Origin: Paracoccus contaminans
GTDB lineage: Bacteria > Pseudomonadota > Alphaproteobacteria > Rhodobacterales > Rhodobacteraceae
Assembly: GCF_002105555.1 (NCBI RefSeq)
Contig: NZ_CP020612.1
Coordinates: 372,001 to 436,000 of the forward strand
Direction of reading: 5' to 3'
DNA length: 64,000 bases
In this document: positions 55,133-62,391 of the stretch, in pieces
How the letters are laid out: each line of letters opens with the position of its first letter
Position numbering within the stretch: the first letter of the stretch is position 1
Notes under the pieces: generated by a model
The model's database searches: none
What the model was told of the DNA's origin: nothing
The model's input: the letters and a program-made list of their open reading frames with translations, nothing else
Made by a program: the position numbers and the translations under genes

Positions 55133-56184
55133 CCCTCGGCCTCGGCCAGCCGGGCAGCCTGATCATGGGCGGTCAGGGCATCGATGATCTCGGCCAGATC
55201 GCCCTGCATCACCCGGTCCAGCGAATAGAGCGTCAGGTTGATCCGGTGATCGGTGACGCGCCCTTGCGGAAAGTTGTAGGTGCGGATGCGTTCGCTGCGA
55301 TCGCCCGAGCCGACTTGGCTGCGCCGGTCGGCGGCGCGTTCCGCATCCGCCCGGCCGCGTTCCAGATCGTAAAGCCGCGCCCGCAGCACGGCCATCGCAT
55401 TGGCGCGGTTCTGGTGCTGGGATTTCTCGCTGCTGGTAACGACGATCCCGGTCGGCAGGTGGGTGATGCGCACGGCCGAATCGGTGGTGTTGACATGCTG
55501 CCCCCCCGCCCCGGACGAGCGCATCGTGTCGATGCGGATATCGGCGGCGGGGATGTCGATGTCCACGTCCTCGGCCTCGGGCAGGACCGCGACGGTCGCG
55601 GCCGAGGTATGGATGCGCCCGCCCGATTCGGTTTCGGGGACGCGCTGGACCCGGTGGACGCCGGATTCATATTTCAGCCGGGCGAAAACCCCCTCGCCCG
55701 CGATATGGGCGACTGCCTCCTTGACGCCGCCCAGCTCGGACCCGGCCAGCTCGAGCAGGCGGAAATCCCAGCCCTGCGCCTCGGCATGGCGCTGATACAT
55801 CCGCAGCAGATCGCCAGCGAACAGCGCCGCCTCGTCCCCGCCGGTGCCGGGACGGATCTCAAGGATGGCGGGGCGCGCATCGGCCGCATCGCGGGGCAGC
55901 AGGGCCAGCCGCAGCGCCTGTTCAAGGTCTGGCAGGCTGGCGCGCAGGCGGGCGATCTCGTCCTCGGCCAGCTCGCGCATGTCGGGATCGGCCAGCATCG
56001 CCTGCGCCTCGGTCAGCCCGGTGCGGGCGGCGCGCCATTGGGCGATTCCGGCCACGACAGGCTTCAATTCGGCATATTCGCGGCTGATGCGGGCGATCTC
56101 GTCGGCGGGCGGGCCCGCGTTCAGCTGCGCCTCGAGAAACTCGAGGCGCAGGACGATCTGGTCGAGGCGGTCAGCGGGCAACAT
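55129..56184 (-). CDS. prfA: Peptide chain release factor 1
   Basis: Reads UAG and UAA stop codons and triggers peptide release. The 351 aa product shows the RF1-type recognition region [15 protein letters not shown] (tripeptide PET at 183-185) and GGQ at 227-229 in [14 protein letters not shown]. The length is slightly below the usual 355-360. The ATG is at 56182-56184. It overlaps prmC by 4 bp. The YceI gene lies about 70 bp upstream on the same strand. Confidence 0.97.
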   Translation of the reverse strand: MLPADRLDQIVLRLEFLEAQLNAGPPADEIARISREYAELKPVVAGIAQWRAARTGLTEAQAMLADPDMRELAEDEIARLRASLPDLEQALRLALLPRDAADARPAILEIRPGTGGDEAALFAGDLLRMYQRHAEAQGWDFRLLELAGSELGGVKEAVAHIAGEGVFARLKYESGVHRVQRVPETESGGRIHTSAATVAVLPEAEDVDIDIPAADIRIDTMRSSGAGGQHVNTTDSAVRITHLPTGIVVTSSEKSQHQNRANAMAVLRARLYDLERGRADAERAADRRSQVGSGDRSERIRTYNFPQGRVTDHRINLTLYSLDRVMQGDLAEIIDALTAHDQAARLAEAEG

Positions 56185-56253
56185 GAACGCGGCTTAGCGG
56201 CGCGCGCAGGGCGCGGCAAGGAAAAGGCCGCGCGGCGCCCGCTTCCGCAAGGC

Positions 56254-56901
56254 TCAGCCTCGCGATGCCTCGACCGAGATCTCAAGCGTCACCTCGTCGG
56301 ACACGGCCGGGGCAAAGGCGCCGAGGTTGAAATCCGAACGGTTGAGCTTGCCCTCGATCACAAAGCCCAGGGTGGGCTTGCCGGTCATGGGATGGTCGCC
56401 GGCCTTGGTGATCTCGACCTCCAGCGTCACGGGCTTGGTCACGCCGTTCAGCGTCAGGTCTCCGGTCACCTCGGCCTCATCATCGCCATCGACCTTGACC
56501 GATGTGGACTTGAACGTCACCTGCGTGTCCGGTGCCGCACCATTGAAAAAGCTCTTGTCGCCCGCGAGATGCTGATCCAGCGCCGGGGCGATGGTGCGGA
56601 TCGCGCTCAGCGGAAAGCGCGCCTCGACGGCGGATTTGGCCGGATCGGCCTTGTCCAGCGTAACCTGGCCGTTGATGCCGCTGATCGTCCCGCGCGAGGT
56701 CGAAAAGCCCATATGGTCGTAGGAAAAGACGATCTGGCTGTGATCGGGATCGAAAACATAGGTGCCCGCCACGTCGCCCGGCGCAGGCATGGCGGCGGGT
56801 GCAGGGGCGGCGGGCGCAGGGGCAGCGGCGGTCTGCGCCAGGACGGGGCCGCCGCTTGCCAGGGCGAGGACCAGGATGGATGCGGACATACGGATCATCA
56901 T
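56254..56901 (-). CDS. YceI-family periplasmic lipid-binding protein
   Basis: Secreted beta-barrel (lipocalin-like) protein of the YceI family; members bind polyisoprenoid or fatty-acid ligands and are often induced by base or osmotic stress. I chose the ATG at 56899-56901 (215 aa), with AGGAACGC upstream; the frame is open further but lacks a site. A signal peptide ends near residue 23, then an Ala/Pro linker (to about 40). The YceI domain follows: YVFDPDHSQIVFSYDHMGFS, DLTLNGVTKPVTLEVE and KLNRSDFNLGAF. Confidence 0.92.
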   Translation of the reverse strand: MMIRMSASILVLALASGGPVLAQTAAAPAPAAPAPAAMPAPGDVAGTYVFDPDHSQIVFSYDHMGFSTSRGTISGINGQVTLDKADPAKSAVEARFPLSAIRTIAPALDQHLAGDKSFFNGAAPDTQVTFKSTSVKVDGDDEAEVTGDLTLNGVTKPVTLEVEITKAGDHPMTGKPTLGFVIEGKLNRSDFNLGAFAPAVSDEVTLEISVEASRG

Positions 56902-57011
56902 GCGTTCCTGTCGAAAAGGGCGGGATAATGCGCACCCGCGCCCAAGGCCGGCAGACGGGCCGCAATACCATACAACCCGCGGCCCCATGCGGGGTTCCCC
57001 CTGCCCCGCCC

Positions 57012-57039
57012 TTGCGCCGGGGCGCGCAATCTGTATAAG
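57012..57039 (+). promoter_or_regulatory. Predicted rpsF-rpsR-rplI promoter
   Basis: TTGCGC (57012-57017), 16 bp, TATAAG (57034-57039). Transcription would start near 57046, giving a leader of about 95 bases in which GGCGGG/CCCGCC can pair. The -35 box is again of the TTGCR type. Confidence 0.55.
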
Positions 57040-57140
57040 GCCGCATCCTTCTGCATTTGCGAAACCGGCGCAGCCTCTCGTGGCGGGCGCGGAAGGTGTT
57101 CCCCGCCTATGAAGCGCGCCCGAGACGAAAAGGGTCTGAC

Positions 57141-57632
57141 ATGCCGCTTTACGAGCATGTGCTGATCGCCCGCCAGGACCTGTCGAACACGCAGGCCGAA
57201 GGGCTGATCGAACATTTCTCGACCGTGCTGGCCGACAACGGCGGAACGGTCAAGGACAGCGAATACTGGGGCGTGCGCACGCTCGCCTACAAGATCAACA
57301 AGAACCGCAAGGGTCACTACGCCTTCCTGCGCAGCGACGCCCCCTCGGCCGCCGTGCAGGAGATGGAGCGTCTGGCCCGCCTGCATGACGACGTGATGCG
57401 CGTGCTGACCGTCCGCGTGGACGAGCATGCCGAAGGCCCCTCGATCCAGATGCAGCGCCGCGACGACCGTGAACGCGGCGACCGGGGCGATCGGGGCGAG
57501 CGCCGCGACGGGGACCGCCGCGACGGCGACCGGGGCGAGCGCCGCAGCTTTGGCGAGCGCCGCGAGGGCGATGCCCGCGGCGATGAGCGTGGCGAGCGTG
57601 CCGAGCGCGCCCCCCGCGCCGACCGGTTCTGA
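57141..57632 (+). CDS. rpsF: 30S ribosomal protein S6 with long charged tail
   Basis: Binds the 16S central domain together with S18. I chose the ATG at 57141 (163 aa, [15 protein letters not shown]). The S6 fold spans residues 1-100 ([33 protein letters not shown]). Residues 107-163 are a low-complexity tail of Arg/Asp/Gly/Glu repeats ([20 protein letters not shown]), encoded by near-repetitive DNA. Longer tails are common in alphaproteobacterial S6, but this one is strikingly repetitive. It is first in an operon with rpsR and rplI. Confidence 0.96.
   Translation: MPLYEHVLIARQDLSNTQAEGLIEHFSTVLADNGGTVKDSEYWGVRTLAYKINKNRKGHYAFLRSDAPSAAVQEMERLARLHDDVMRVLTVRVDEHAEGPSIQMQRRDDRERGDRGDRGERRDGDRRDGDRGERRSFGERREGDARGDERGERAERAPRADRF
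57459..57629 (+). repeat. Imperfect tandem repeat coding the S6 tail
   Basis: Short units such as GGCGACCGGGGCGA and GAGCGCCGCGA recur through this stretch, in frame, coding Arg/Asp/Gly/Glu. The pattern favours slippage, so copy number may vary between strains. Confidence 0.6.
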
Positions 57633-57649
57633 GAAAGGGAGCGATCATC

Positions 57650-57877
57650 ATGGCGACCAAGCCGTTTTTCCGCCGCCGCAAGGTCGATCCCTTCGGGGGC
57701 GACAACGCCCCGGCGATCGACTACAAGGACACCCGCCTGCTGCAGCGCTATATCAGCGAACGCGGCAAGATCGTGCCGTCGCGCATCACCGCCGTATCGG
57801 CCAAGAACCAGCGCAAGCTGGCCCAGGCCATCAAGCGCGCGCGGTTCCTGGCGCTGCTGCCCTACGCCGTGAAGTGA
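57650..57877 (+). CDS. rpsR: 30S ribosomal protein S18
   Basis: Small basic 30S protein that pairs with S6 on the platform. The 75 aa product is standard: [12 protein letters not shown] opening, then [19 protein letters not shown] and the C-terminal [21 protein letters not shown]. It lies 17 bp after rpsF and 11 bp before rplI. Confidence 0.97.
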   Translation: MATKPFFRRRKVDPFGGDNAPAIDYKDTRLLQRYISERGKIVPSRITAVSAKNQRKLAQAIKRARFLALLPYAVK

Positions 57878-57888
57878 GGGTCTGACCG

Positions 57889-58494
57889 ATGCAAGTCATT
57901 CTGCTAGAACGTGTGGCCAAGCTGGGCCAGATGGGCGAGGTGGTAAAGGTCAAGGAAGGCTTTGCCCGCAACTATCTGCTGCCCCAGGGCAAGGCGATGC
58001 GCGCCAATGCGGCCAACATCGCCGCCTTCGAGGCCCGCAAGGCCGAGCTGGCCCACCGCAACGACGAATCGCGCGCCGAGGCGCAGAAGATCGCCGAGAC
58101 GCTGGACGGCAAGTCCTTCGTCATCATCCGCTCGGCCTCGGATGCCGGGGCGCTCTATGGTTCGGTCACGCCGCGCGACGTGGCGGAGGCTGCGGCCGCC
58201 GAAGGCTTTGCGGTCGAGCGCCGCCAAATCGTCCTGACCGGACCGATCAAGGAACTGGGCCTGCATGACGTGCGCGTCCACCTGCACCCCGAGGTTGATG
58301 CCGGGCTGGTCGTGAACGTCGCCCGCTCGCCCGAGGAGGCCGAGTTGCAGGCGACCGGCCGGTCGATCCAGGACCTGGCTGCCGAGGAAGACGCCGCCGC
58401 CGAGTTTGAGATCGCCGAGCTGTTCGACGATATCGGCTCTGCGGGGCGCGACGACGACGAAGGCGCCCCCATGCGCCCTGCCGCCGGCGCCTGA
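57889..58494 (+). CDS. rplI: 50S ribosomal protein L9 with acidic C-terminal extension
   Basis: Elongated protein at the base of the L1 stalk that limits frameshifting. Of the 201 aa product, residues 1-150 match the two-domain L9 ([36 protein letters not shown], then the central helix and [13 protein letters not shown]). The last 50 residues are an acidic extension ([20 protein letters not shown]) of the kind seen in alphaproteobacteria. A strong terminator follows, ending the rpsF-rpsR-rplI operon. Confidence 0.97.
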   Translation: MQVILLERVAKLGQMGEVVKVKEGFARNYLLPQGKAMRANAANIAAFEARKAELAHRNDESRAEAQKIAETLDGKSFVIIRSASDAGALYGSVTPRDVAEAAAAEGFAVERRQIVLTGPIKELGLHDVRVHLHPEVDAGLVVNVARSPEEAELQATGRSIQDLAAEEDAAAEFEIAELFDDIGSAGRDDDEGAPMRPAAGA

Positions 58495-58550
58495 CCCCTT
58501 GCGGGTCCGGCCCGCGCGTTAACGCCGGCCTCCGCGGGCCGGGCCAGGAC

Positions 58551-58579
58551 GGACCGCGCTTCGGCGCGGTCCTTTCGTT
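58551..58579 (+). terminator. Rho-independent terminator of the rpsF operon
   Basis: GGACCGCGC (58551-58559) pairs with GCGCGGTCC (58564-58572) around TTCG and leads into TTTCGTTT. Confidence 0.88.
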
Positions 58580-58666
58580 TGCAGGGGATCGCGCCGTTGG
58601 AACGAACGGCCCTCTGCCGGGTTGGGCAGCAAGGGCCGCAACGGCGGCACCAACGAGGATGATCCC

Positions 58667-59548
58667 ATGGCCGACAAGACCGACGCCGGGCAGATGCCGG
58701 GCAACAGCTATATCCCCCAGGCCCGCGGGCTGGGAAAACCCGTTGACCGCTCGCAGGAACGCTATCGCCCCTCGCCCCATTATGCGCGGCAGGTGCCGCC
58801 CCATGTCGATGCGGGGGGCACGGGCGCGGCGGGGCCGGAACATTCGCTGACTTCGCGGGTGCTGGTCTATGGAGGCGCGGCGGTCGGCGCGGCGGCCCTG
58901 ACGGCGGCGGCGATCATGGGTGTGCGCAAGATCGCCGATCTGGTGACCGGCGATGACGAGATCGAGCGCGAGGCGGAGCGCGCGGCCGATCGCGCCCGTG
59001 ACCGGGTGCGCAAATCGGGCAGCCGCGGCGGCGCCGTGCCCCGCTTTGCCGAGATGACCGAACGCGAGCGTGAAGCCATGCGCGCAAGGGCGCGCGCCCG
59101 CGCCGCCGGAGAGGACGACCTGCGCGCCCGCCTTCGCGCCGAAGCACTGGAAAACCGGCGCCCCCAATCGGCCCGCCCCGATCATGCCGCCGGCCAGGCC
59201 CGCATCCGCCCCGCCCGCGGCCCTGCGCCGCAGCGGCGCGCAGGCGCGGGCGGCCTGGGCCTTCTGGGCGATATCGAGCATACCGCCCAGAGCCTGACCC
59301 GCAACCTCAACGGTGTCGTGGGCGCGGTCGGGTCTGCGATGACAGCCTTCCGTTCGGTCGCCGAGCAGGCCGAGGGGATCGTCCGCCAGTTTCACGATAC
59401 CGCCGAGGGTATCCGCGGCTTTCTCGGCAATCCCAATCGGGGTGCGGCATCGCGGGCAGGCAGCTATCGTCGGCCGTCGCGGCGCGATGTGGTGGATCTT
59501 CGCGACGACCAGGATGCCGGGAACGAGGCCCGCGCCCATCGGCTCTGA
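58667..59548 (+). CDS. Uncharacterised single-pass membrane protein
   Basis: I do not recognise a family. The ATG at 58667 (293 aa) is preceded by ACGAGGATGATCCC. The N-terminal 60 residues are Pro/Gly-rich. One membrane helix spans about 65-85 (LVYGGAAVGAAALTAAAIMGV), followed by a highly charged helical stretch (97-165, EREAERAADRARDRVRK and EREREAMRARARAR). A later amphipathic region (about 205-260: LLGDIEHTAQSLTRNLNGVV) resembles the helices of phasins or coat-like proteins. The end is basic with an RRDVVDLRDDQ motif. It lies between the L9 terminator and the YihY gene, on the same strand as both. Membrane anchoring and self-association are inference. Confidence 0.7.
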   Translation: MADKTDAGQMPGNSYIPQARGLGKPVDRSQERYRPSPHYARQVPPHVDAGGTGAAGPEHSLTSRVLVYGGAAVGAAALTAAAIMGVRKIADLVTGDDEIEREAERAADRARDRVRKSGSRGGAVPRFAEMTEREREAMRARARARAAGEDDLRARLRAEALENRRPQSARPDHAAGQARIRPARGPAPQRRAGAGGLGLLGDIEHTAQSLTRNLNGVVGAVGSAMTAFRSVAEQAEGIVRQFHDTAEGIRGFLGNPNRGAASRAGSYRRPSRRDVVDLRDDQDAGNEARAHRL

Positions 59549-59626
59549 CCGGCGCCGCGCGATCCTCGTGGCCGCGCCTGACCCGGCGCGGCCTTGCCAT
59601 GACATGATCCTTCAGCCGCAGAGCCC

Positions 59627-60694
59627 ATGATGACCTCCGAAGCCCCCGATGTATTCAATGCCCTGTTCGGGCCGCTGCCCGAGGGCTGGCGCGAACGCAA
59701 GGGCCTGCCGCCCGAAGCGACGCCGCAGGCCGAGGACAGCCAGCAGGATGCCAAGACCGCCGAGGCGAACCGCGCCCCGCCGCCCCGCTTTGCGGGGGCG
59801 CCGCAATCACCCTGGCACCTGGGCCGGTCAAGCTGGATGGCGATCCTCAAGCGCACGGCCTCGGAATTCAGCAAGGACCGCGTCACCTCGGTCGCCGGGG
59901 GGGTGACGTTCTTTGCCCTGCTGGCGCTGTTCCCGGCCATCACGGCACTGGTGTCCATCTATGGCCGGATGGCCGATCCTGAAACGATTTCCCAGAACTT
60001 GGCGCTGCTGAACCAGTTCCTGCCTTCCAGCGCCATCGACCTGATCGCCGGCCAGGTGACCGCCATCGCCTCGGCACCGCAGGGGGCGCTGTCGCTGGCA
60101 GGCATCGTGGCGCTGCTGGCGGCGCTGTGGTCGGCGAACGGGGGGACCAAGGCGCTGATCGACGCGCTGAACATCGCCTGGTTCGAAAACGAATCGCGCG
60201 GGTTCATCAAGCTGAACCTTGTCTCGCTGGGGCTGACGCTCGGCGGTATCATCGGCATCGTGCTGCTGCTGGCGCTGATCGCGGTGCTGCCTGCGATCCT
60301 GGACGCGGTCTTTGTCGGGGGCGGAGCCGAAACGATCATCCGCCTGCTGCGCTGGCCGCTGATCGGCGGGCTGGTCCTGCTGGGGCTGGCGGTGATCTAT
60401 CGGTTCGGCCCCAACAAGAAGGATCCGGCCTGGCAGTGGATTTCCCCCGGGGCGGTCGTGGCGACGCTCGGCCTTCTGATCGCGTCGGCGCTGTTTTCAT
60501 GGTATGCCTCGAACCTGGCCAACTACAACGAAACCTATGGCTCGCTCGGGGCGGCCATCGCGATGATGATGTGGCTTTGGATCGCCGCCATCGTCGTGCT
60601 GATGGGGGCCGAGCTGAACGCCGAGGTCGAGCGCCAGATCAAGATCGAGAACGGCGTCGAGCCCAAGGACGAAACCGACCTTCAAAAACGCTAG
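59627..60694 (+). CDS. YihY/BrkB-family inner-membrane protein
   Basis: Polytopic membrane protein of the UPF0761/YihY family (once mislabelled RNase BN). The 355 aa product has a cytoplasmic N-terminus of about 75 residues, then six membrane helices: VTSVAGGVTFFALLALFPAI near 88-107, the ALWSANGGTKALIDALNIAW hallmark, and a C-terminal LGAAIAMMMWLWIAAIVVLMGAELNAEVE. Function is not established; some relatives are proposed exporters or lipid transport factors. Adjacent ATGs at 59627 and 59630 are both possible. A bidirectional terminator separates it from the convergent tig gene. Confidence 0.92.
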   Translation: MMTSEAPDVFNALFGPLPEGWRERKGLPPEATPQAEDSQQDAKTAEANRAPPPRFAGAPQSPWHLGRSSWMAILKRTASEFSKDRVTSVAGGVTFFALLALFPAITALVSIYGRMADPETISQNLALLNQFLPSSAIDLIAGQVTAIASAPQGALSLAGIVALLAALWSANGGTKALIDALNIAWFENESRGFIKLNLVSLGLTLGGIIGIVLLLALIAVLPAILDAVFVGGGAETIIRLLRWPLIGGLVLLGLAVIYRFGPNKKDPAWQWISPGAVVATLGLLIASALFSWYASNLANYNETYGSLGAAIAMMMWLWIAAIVVLMGAELNAEVERQIKIENGVEPKDETDLQKR

Positions 60695-60711
60695 GCCGAA
60701 CCAAGGCGCCG

Positions 60712-60734
60712 CCCCGGACCCCGGGATATTTCCG
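60712..60734 (+). repeat. Intergenic ATATTT repeat, copy 4
   Basis: CCCCGGACCCCGGGATATTT, a copy of the 7066-7093 element one base shorter at the C run, 17 bp after the YihY gene and just before a terminator. A degenerate copy (CCCCCCGGAGTATCGGG) is visible near 62365-62381. Confidence 0.5.
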
Positions 60735-60744
60735 TGCAGAAGAA

Positions 60745-60775
60745 AGAAGGGCCGCCCGGCAGGGGCGGCCCTTTC
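60745..60775. terminator. Bidirectional terminator between the YihY gene and tig
   Basis: AAGGGCCGCCC (60747-60757) pairs with GGGCGGCCCTT (60763-60773) around a 5-base loop. T-rich flanks lie on the plus side (TTTCG) and, on the minus strand, CTTCTTTC, so it can end both convergent transcripts. Confidence 0.85.
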
Positions 60776-60808
60776 GATGTCAGGGGGTTTGGTGCCCGCA
60801 GGCCCGGA

Positions 60809-62143
60809 TCACGCCTCGTCCAGTGCCGAGAGGGCCTTTTCCAGCTCGTCCTTGGTCACGGCGCGTTCGGTAACCTTTGCACCCGCAATGATGTGATCGA
60901 CCACCTTGTCCTCAAAGATGGGGGCGCGCAGCTGCTGCTGGGCCGCCTCGTTCTGCTGGATGAACTCGAAGAAGGCGCGCTCCTGGCCGGGGAAGTTGCG
61001 GGCCTGGCGCATCACCGCCTGGGTCATTTCCTGTTCGGAAATGCCGATCTCGTTGCGCTGGCCCACATCGGCCAGCAGCAGGCCCAGCCGCACGCGGCGT
61101 TCGGCCAGCTTCCTGTGTTCCTCGGTCGGCTCGATGGCGCCATGGTCATGGCCGTGATCATCGGGATGATCCTCGTGATACAGCTGGTGCGCGATCTGCG
61201 CCGCCTCGGCCTCGACAAGGGATTCGGGCAGGTCGAAGCTGACCAGCGCGTCCAGCCTGTCCAGCAGGGCCCGCTTGACCAGCGCCCGGCTGGCGCCGGC
61301 ATATTCCGCGCCCAGCCGTTCCGTGATCTGGGCCTTGAGGGCATCAAGGCTTTCGGCCCCGAACCGCTTGGCCAGCTCGTCGTCGATTGCGGCGGCGCTG
61401 GGCGACTTGACGGCATGAACCGTCGTCTCGAACACCGCGTCCTTGCCCTTGAGATGGGGCGCGCCATAATCATCGGGGAAGGTGACGTTGACGTTGACCG
61501 CATCCCCGGCCTTGGCGCCGATCAGCTGATCCTCGAAGCCCGGGATAAACGAGCCCGAGCCGAGGACGAGCGGATAGCCCTCGGCGGTGCCGCCCTCGAA
61601 CGCCTCGCCATCGACCATGCCCTTGAAGTCGATGGTGACCTGGTCACTGGACTGAGCGGCCTCGCCCGCCGGGCGATCCTCGAAGGACTGCGCGCTGCGG
61701 GCGAGGTTTTCCAGCGCCTCGTTCACCTGCTCGTCCGAAGGGGCGACGGTCAGACGCTCAAGCTCGATGGTCGACAGGTCGGCCTCGGGGATCTGGGGCA
61801 GGGTTTCGTAGGTGACGTTGACGACAACGTCATCGCCTTCCTTCCAGCCCTCGCCGTTTTCCATCTCGATCTTGGGCTGCATCGCCGGGCGGACGGCGTT
61901 TTCGGTCATATGGGACGAGATGGCGTCGTCGATCGACTTCTGCATCGCATCGCCCATGACACGCGGGCCATAGGTCTTTTTCAGCAGCGCCATCGGCACC
62001 TTGCCCTTGCGGAAGCCCTTCATCTCGATCTGGGGCTGCGCCTCGGCCAGCTGGCGGTCCACCTCGGCGGCCAGATCGGCGGCCGGCAGCGTGAAGCGGT
62101 AGCCGCGCTTGAGGCCCTGGTTCAGGGTTTCGGTGACCTGCAT
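60809..62143 (-). CDS. tig: Trigger factor (ribosome-associated chaperone/PPIase)
   Basis: Binds nascent chains at the exit tunnel through the ribosome-binding tail and helps folding. The 444 aa product has the N-terminal domain with the [14 protein letters not shown] loop (residues about 43-56). The FKBP-type PPIase domain lies at about 160-245 ([28 protein letters not shown]), followed by the helical C-terminal substrate cradle. A loop in that cradle carries six histidines between residues 319 and 334 plus acidic residues. AAGGA lies 6 bp before the ATG. It starts 20 bp downstream of tRNA-Leu and may share its transcript. Confidence 0.96.
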   Translation of the reverse strand: MQVTETLNQGLKRGYRFTLPAADLAAEVDRQLAEAQPQIEMKGFRKGKVPMALLKKTYGPRVMGDAMQKSIDDAISSHMTENAVRPAMQPKIEMENGEGWKEGDDVVVNVTYETLPQIPEADLSTIELERLTVAPSDEQVNEALENLARSAQSFEDRPAGEAAQSSDQVTIDFKGMVDGEAFEGGTAEGYPLVLGSGSFIPGFEDQLIGAKAGDAVNVNVTFPDDYGAPHLKGKDAVFETTVHAVKSPSAAAIDDELAKRFGAESLDALKAQITERLGAEYAGASRALVKRALLDRLDALVSFDLPESLVEAEAAQIAHQLYHEDHPDDHGHDHGAIEPTEEHRKLAERRVRLGLLLADVGQRNEIGISEQEMTQAVMRQARNFPGQERAFFEFIQQNEAAQQQLRAPIFEDKVVDHIIAGAKVTERAVTKDELEKALSALDEA

Positions 62144-62163
62144 CGTCTATCCTTTGTCCATCA

Positions 62164-62248
62164 TGGTGCGGGTGAAGGGACTTGAACCCCCACGCCTTGC
62201 GGCGCCAGAACCTAAATCTGGTGCGTCTGCCAGTTTCGCCACACCCGC
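62164..62248 (-). tRNA. trnL: tRNA-Leu (anticodon UAG)
   Basis: 85-base class II tRNA on the minus strand: acceptor GCGGGTG, D arm with GGCGAAACTGGCAGACGC, anticodon loop TTTAGGT (TAG), a long variable arm (TGGCGCCGCAAGGCGT), T arm GGGGGTTCAAGTCCC, and an encoded CCA at 62164-62166. A GCTAGAAC stretch about 45 bp upstream may be its -10 region. Confidence 0.96.
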
Positions 62249-62391
62249 AATGCCTGTCCGGGGCGCCGTGTGGGCGCCCGGAAATCCTGCGCGTTCTAGC
62301 AAAGGGTTTTCAGGGGTGCGAGGGGATTTTTTGGCCCGCCGCAGGTCCGGGGGCCAGACCCCGTCCCCCCGGAGTATCGGGCGAGCAGCGA

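Noticed and set aside
56902..57000. EcfG-type promoter before the YceI gene
   Set aside because: GGAAC is followed at 16 bp by GGTT, not CGTT, and the two elements lie around a CCCCGCATGGGG palindrome; one mismatch in so short a motif is not enough.
57046..57140. S6:S18-binding leader RNA before rpsF
   Set aside because: A GGCGGG/CCCGCC stem can form, but I could not identify the characteristic bulge of the known motif, so I did not call it.
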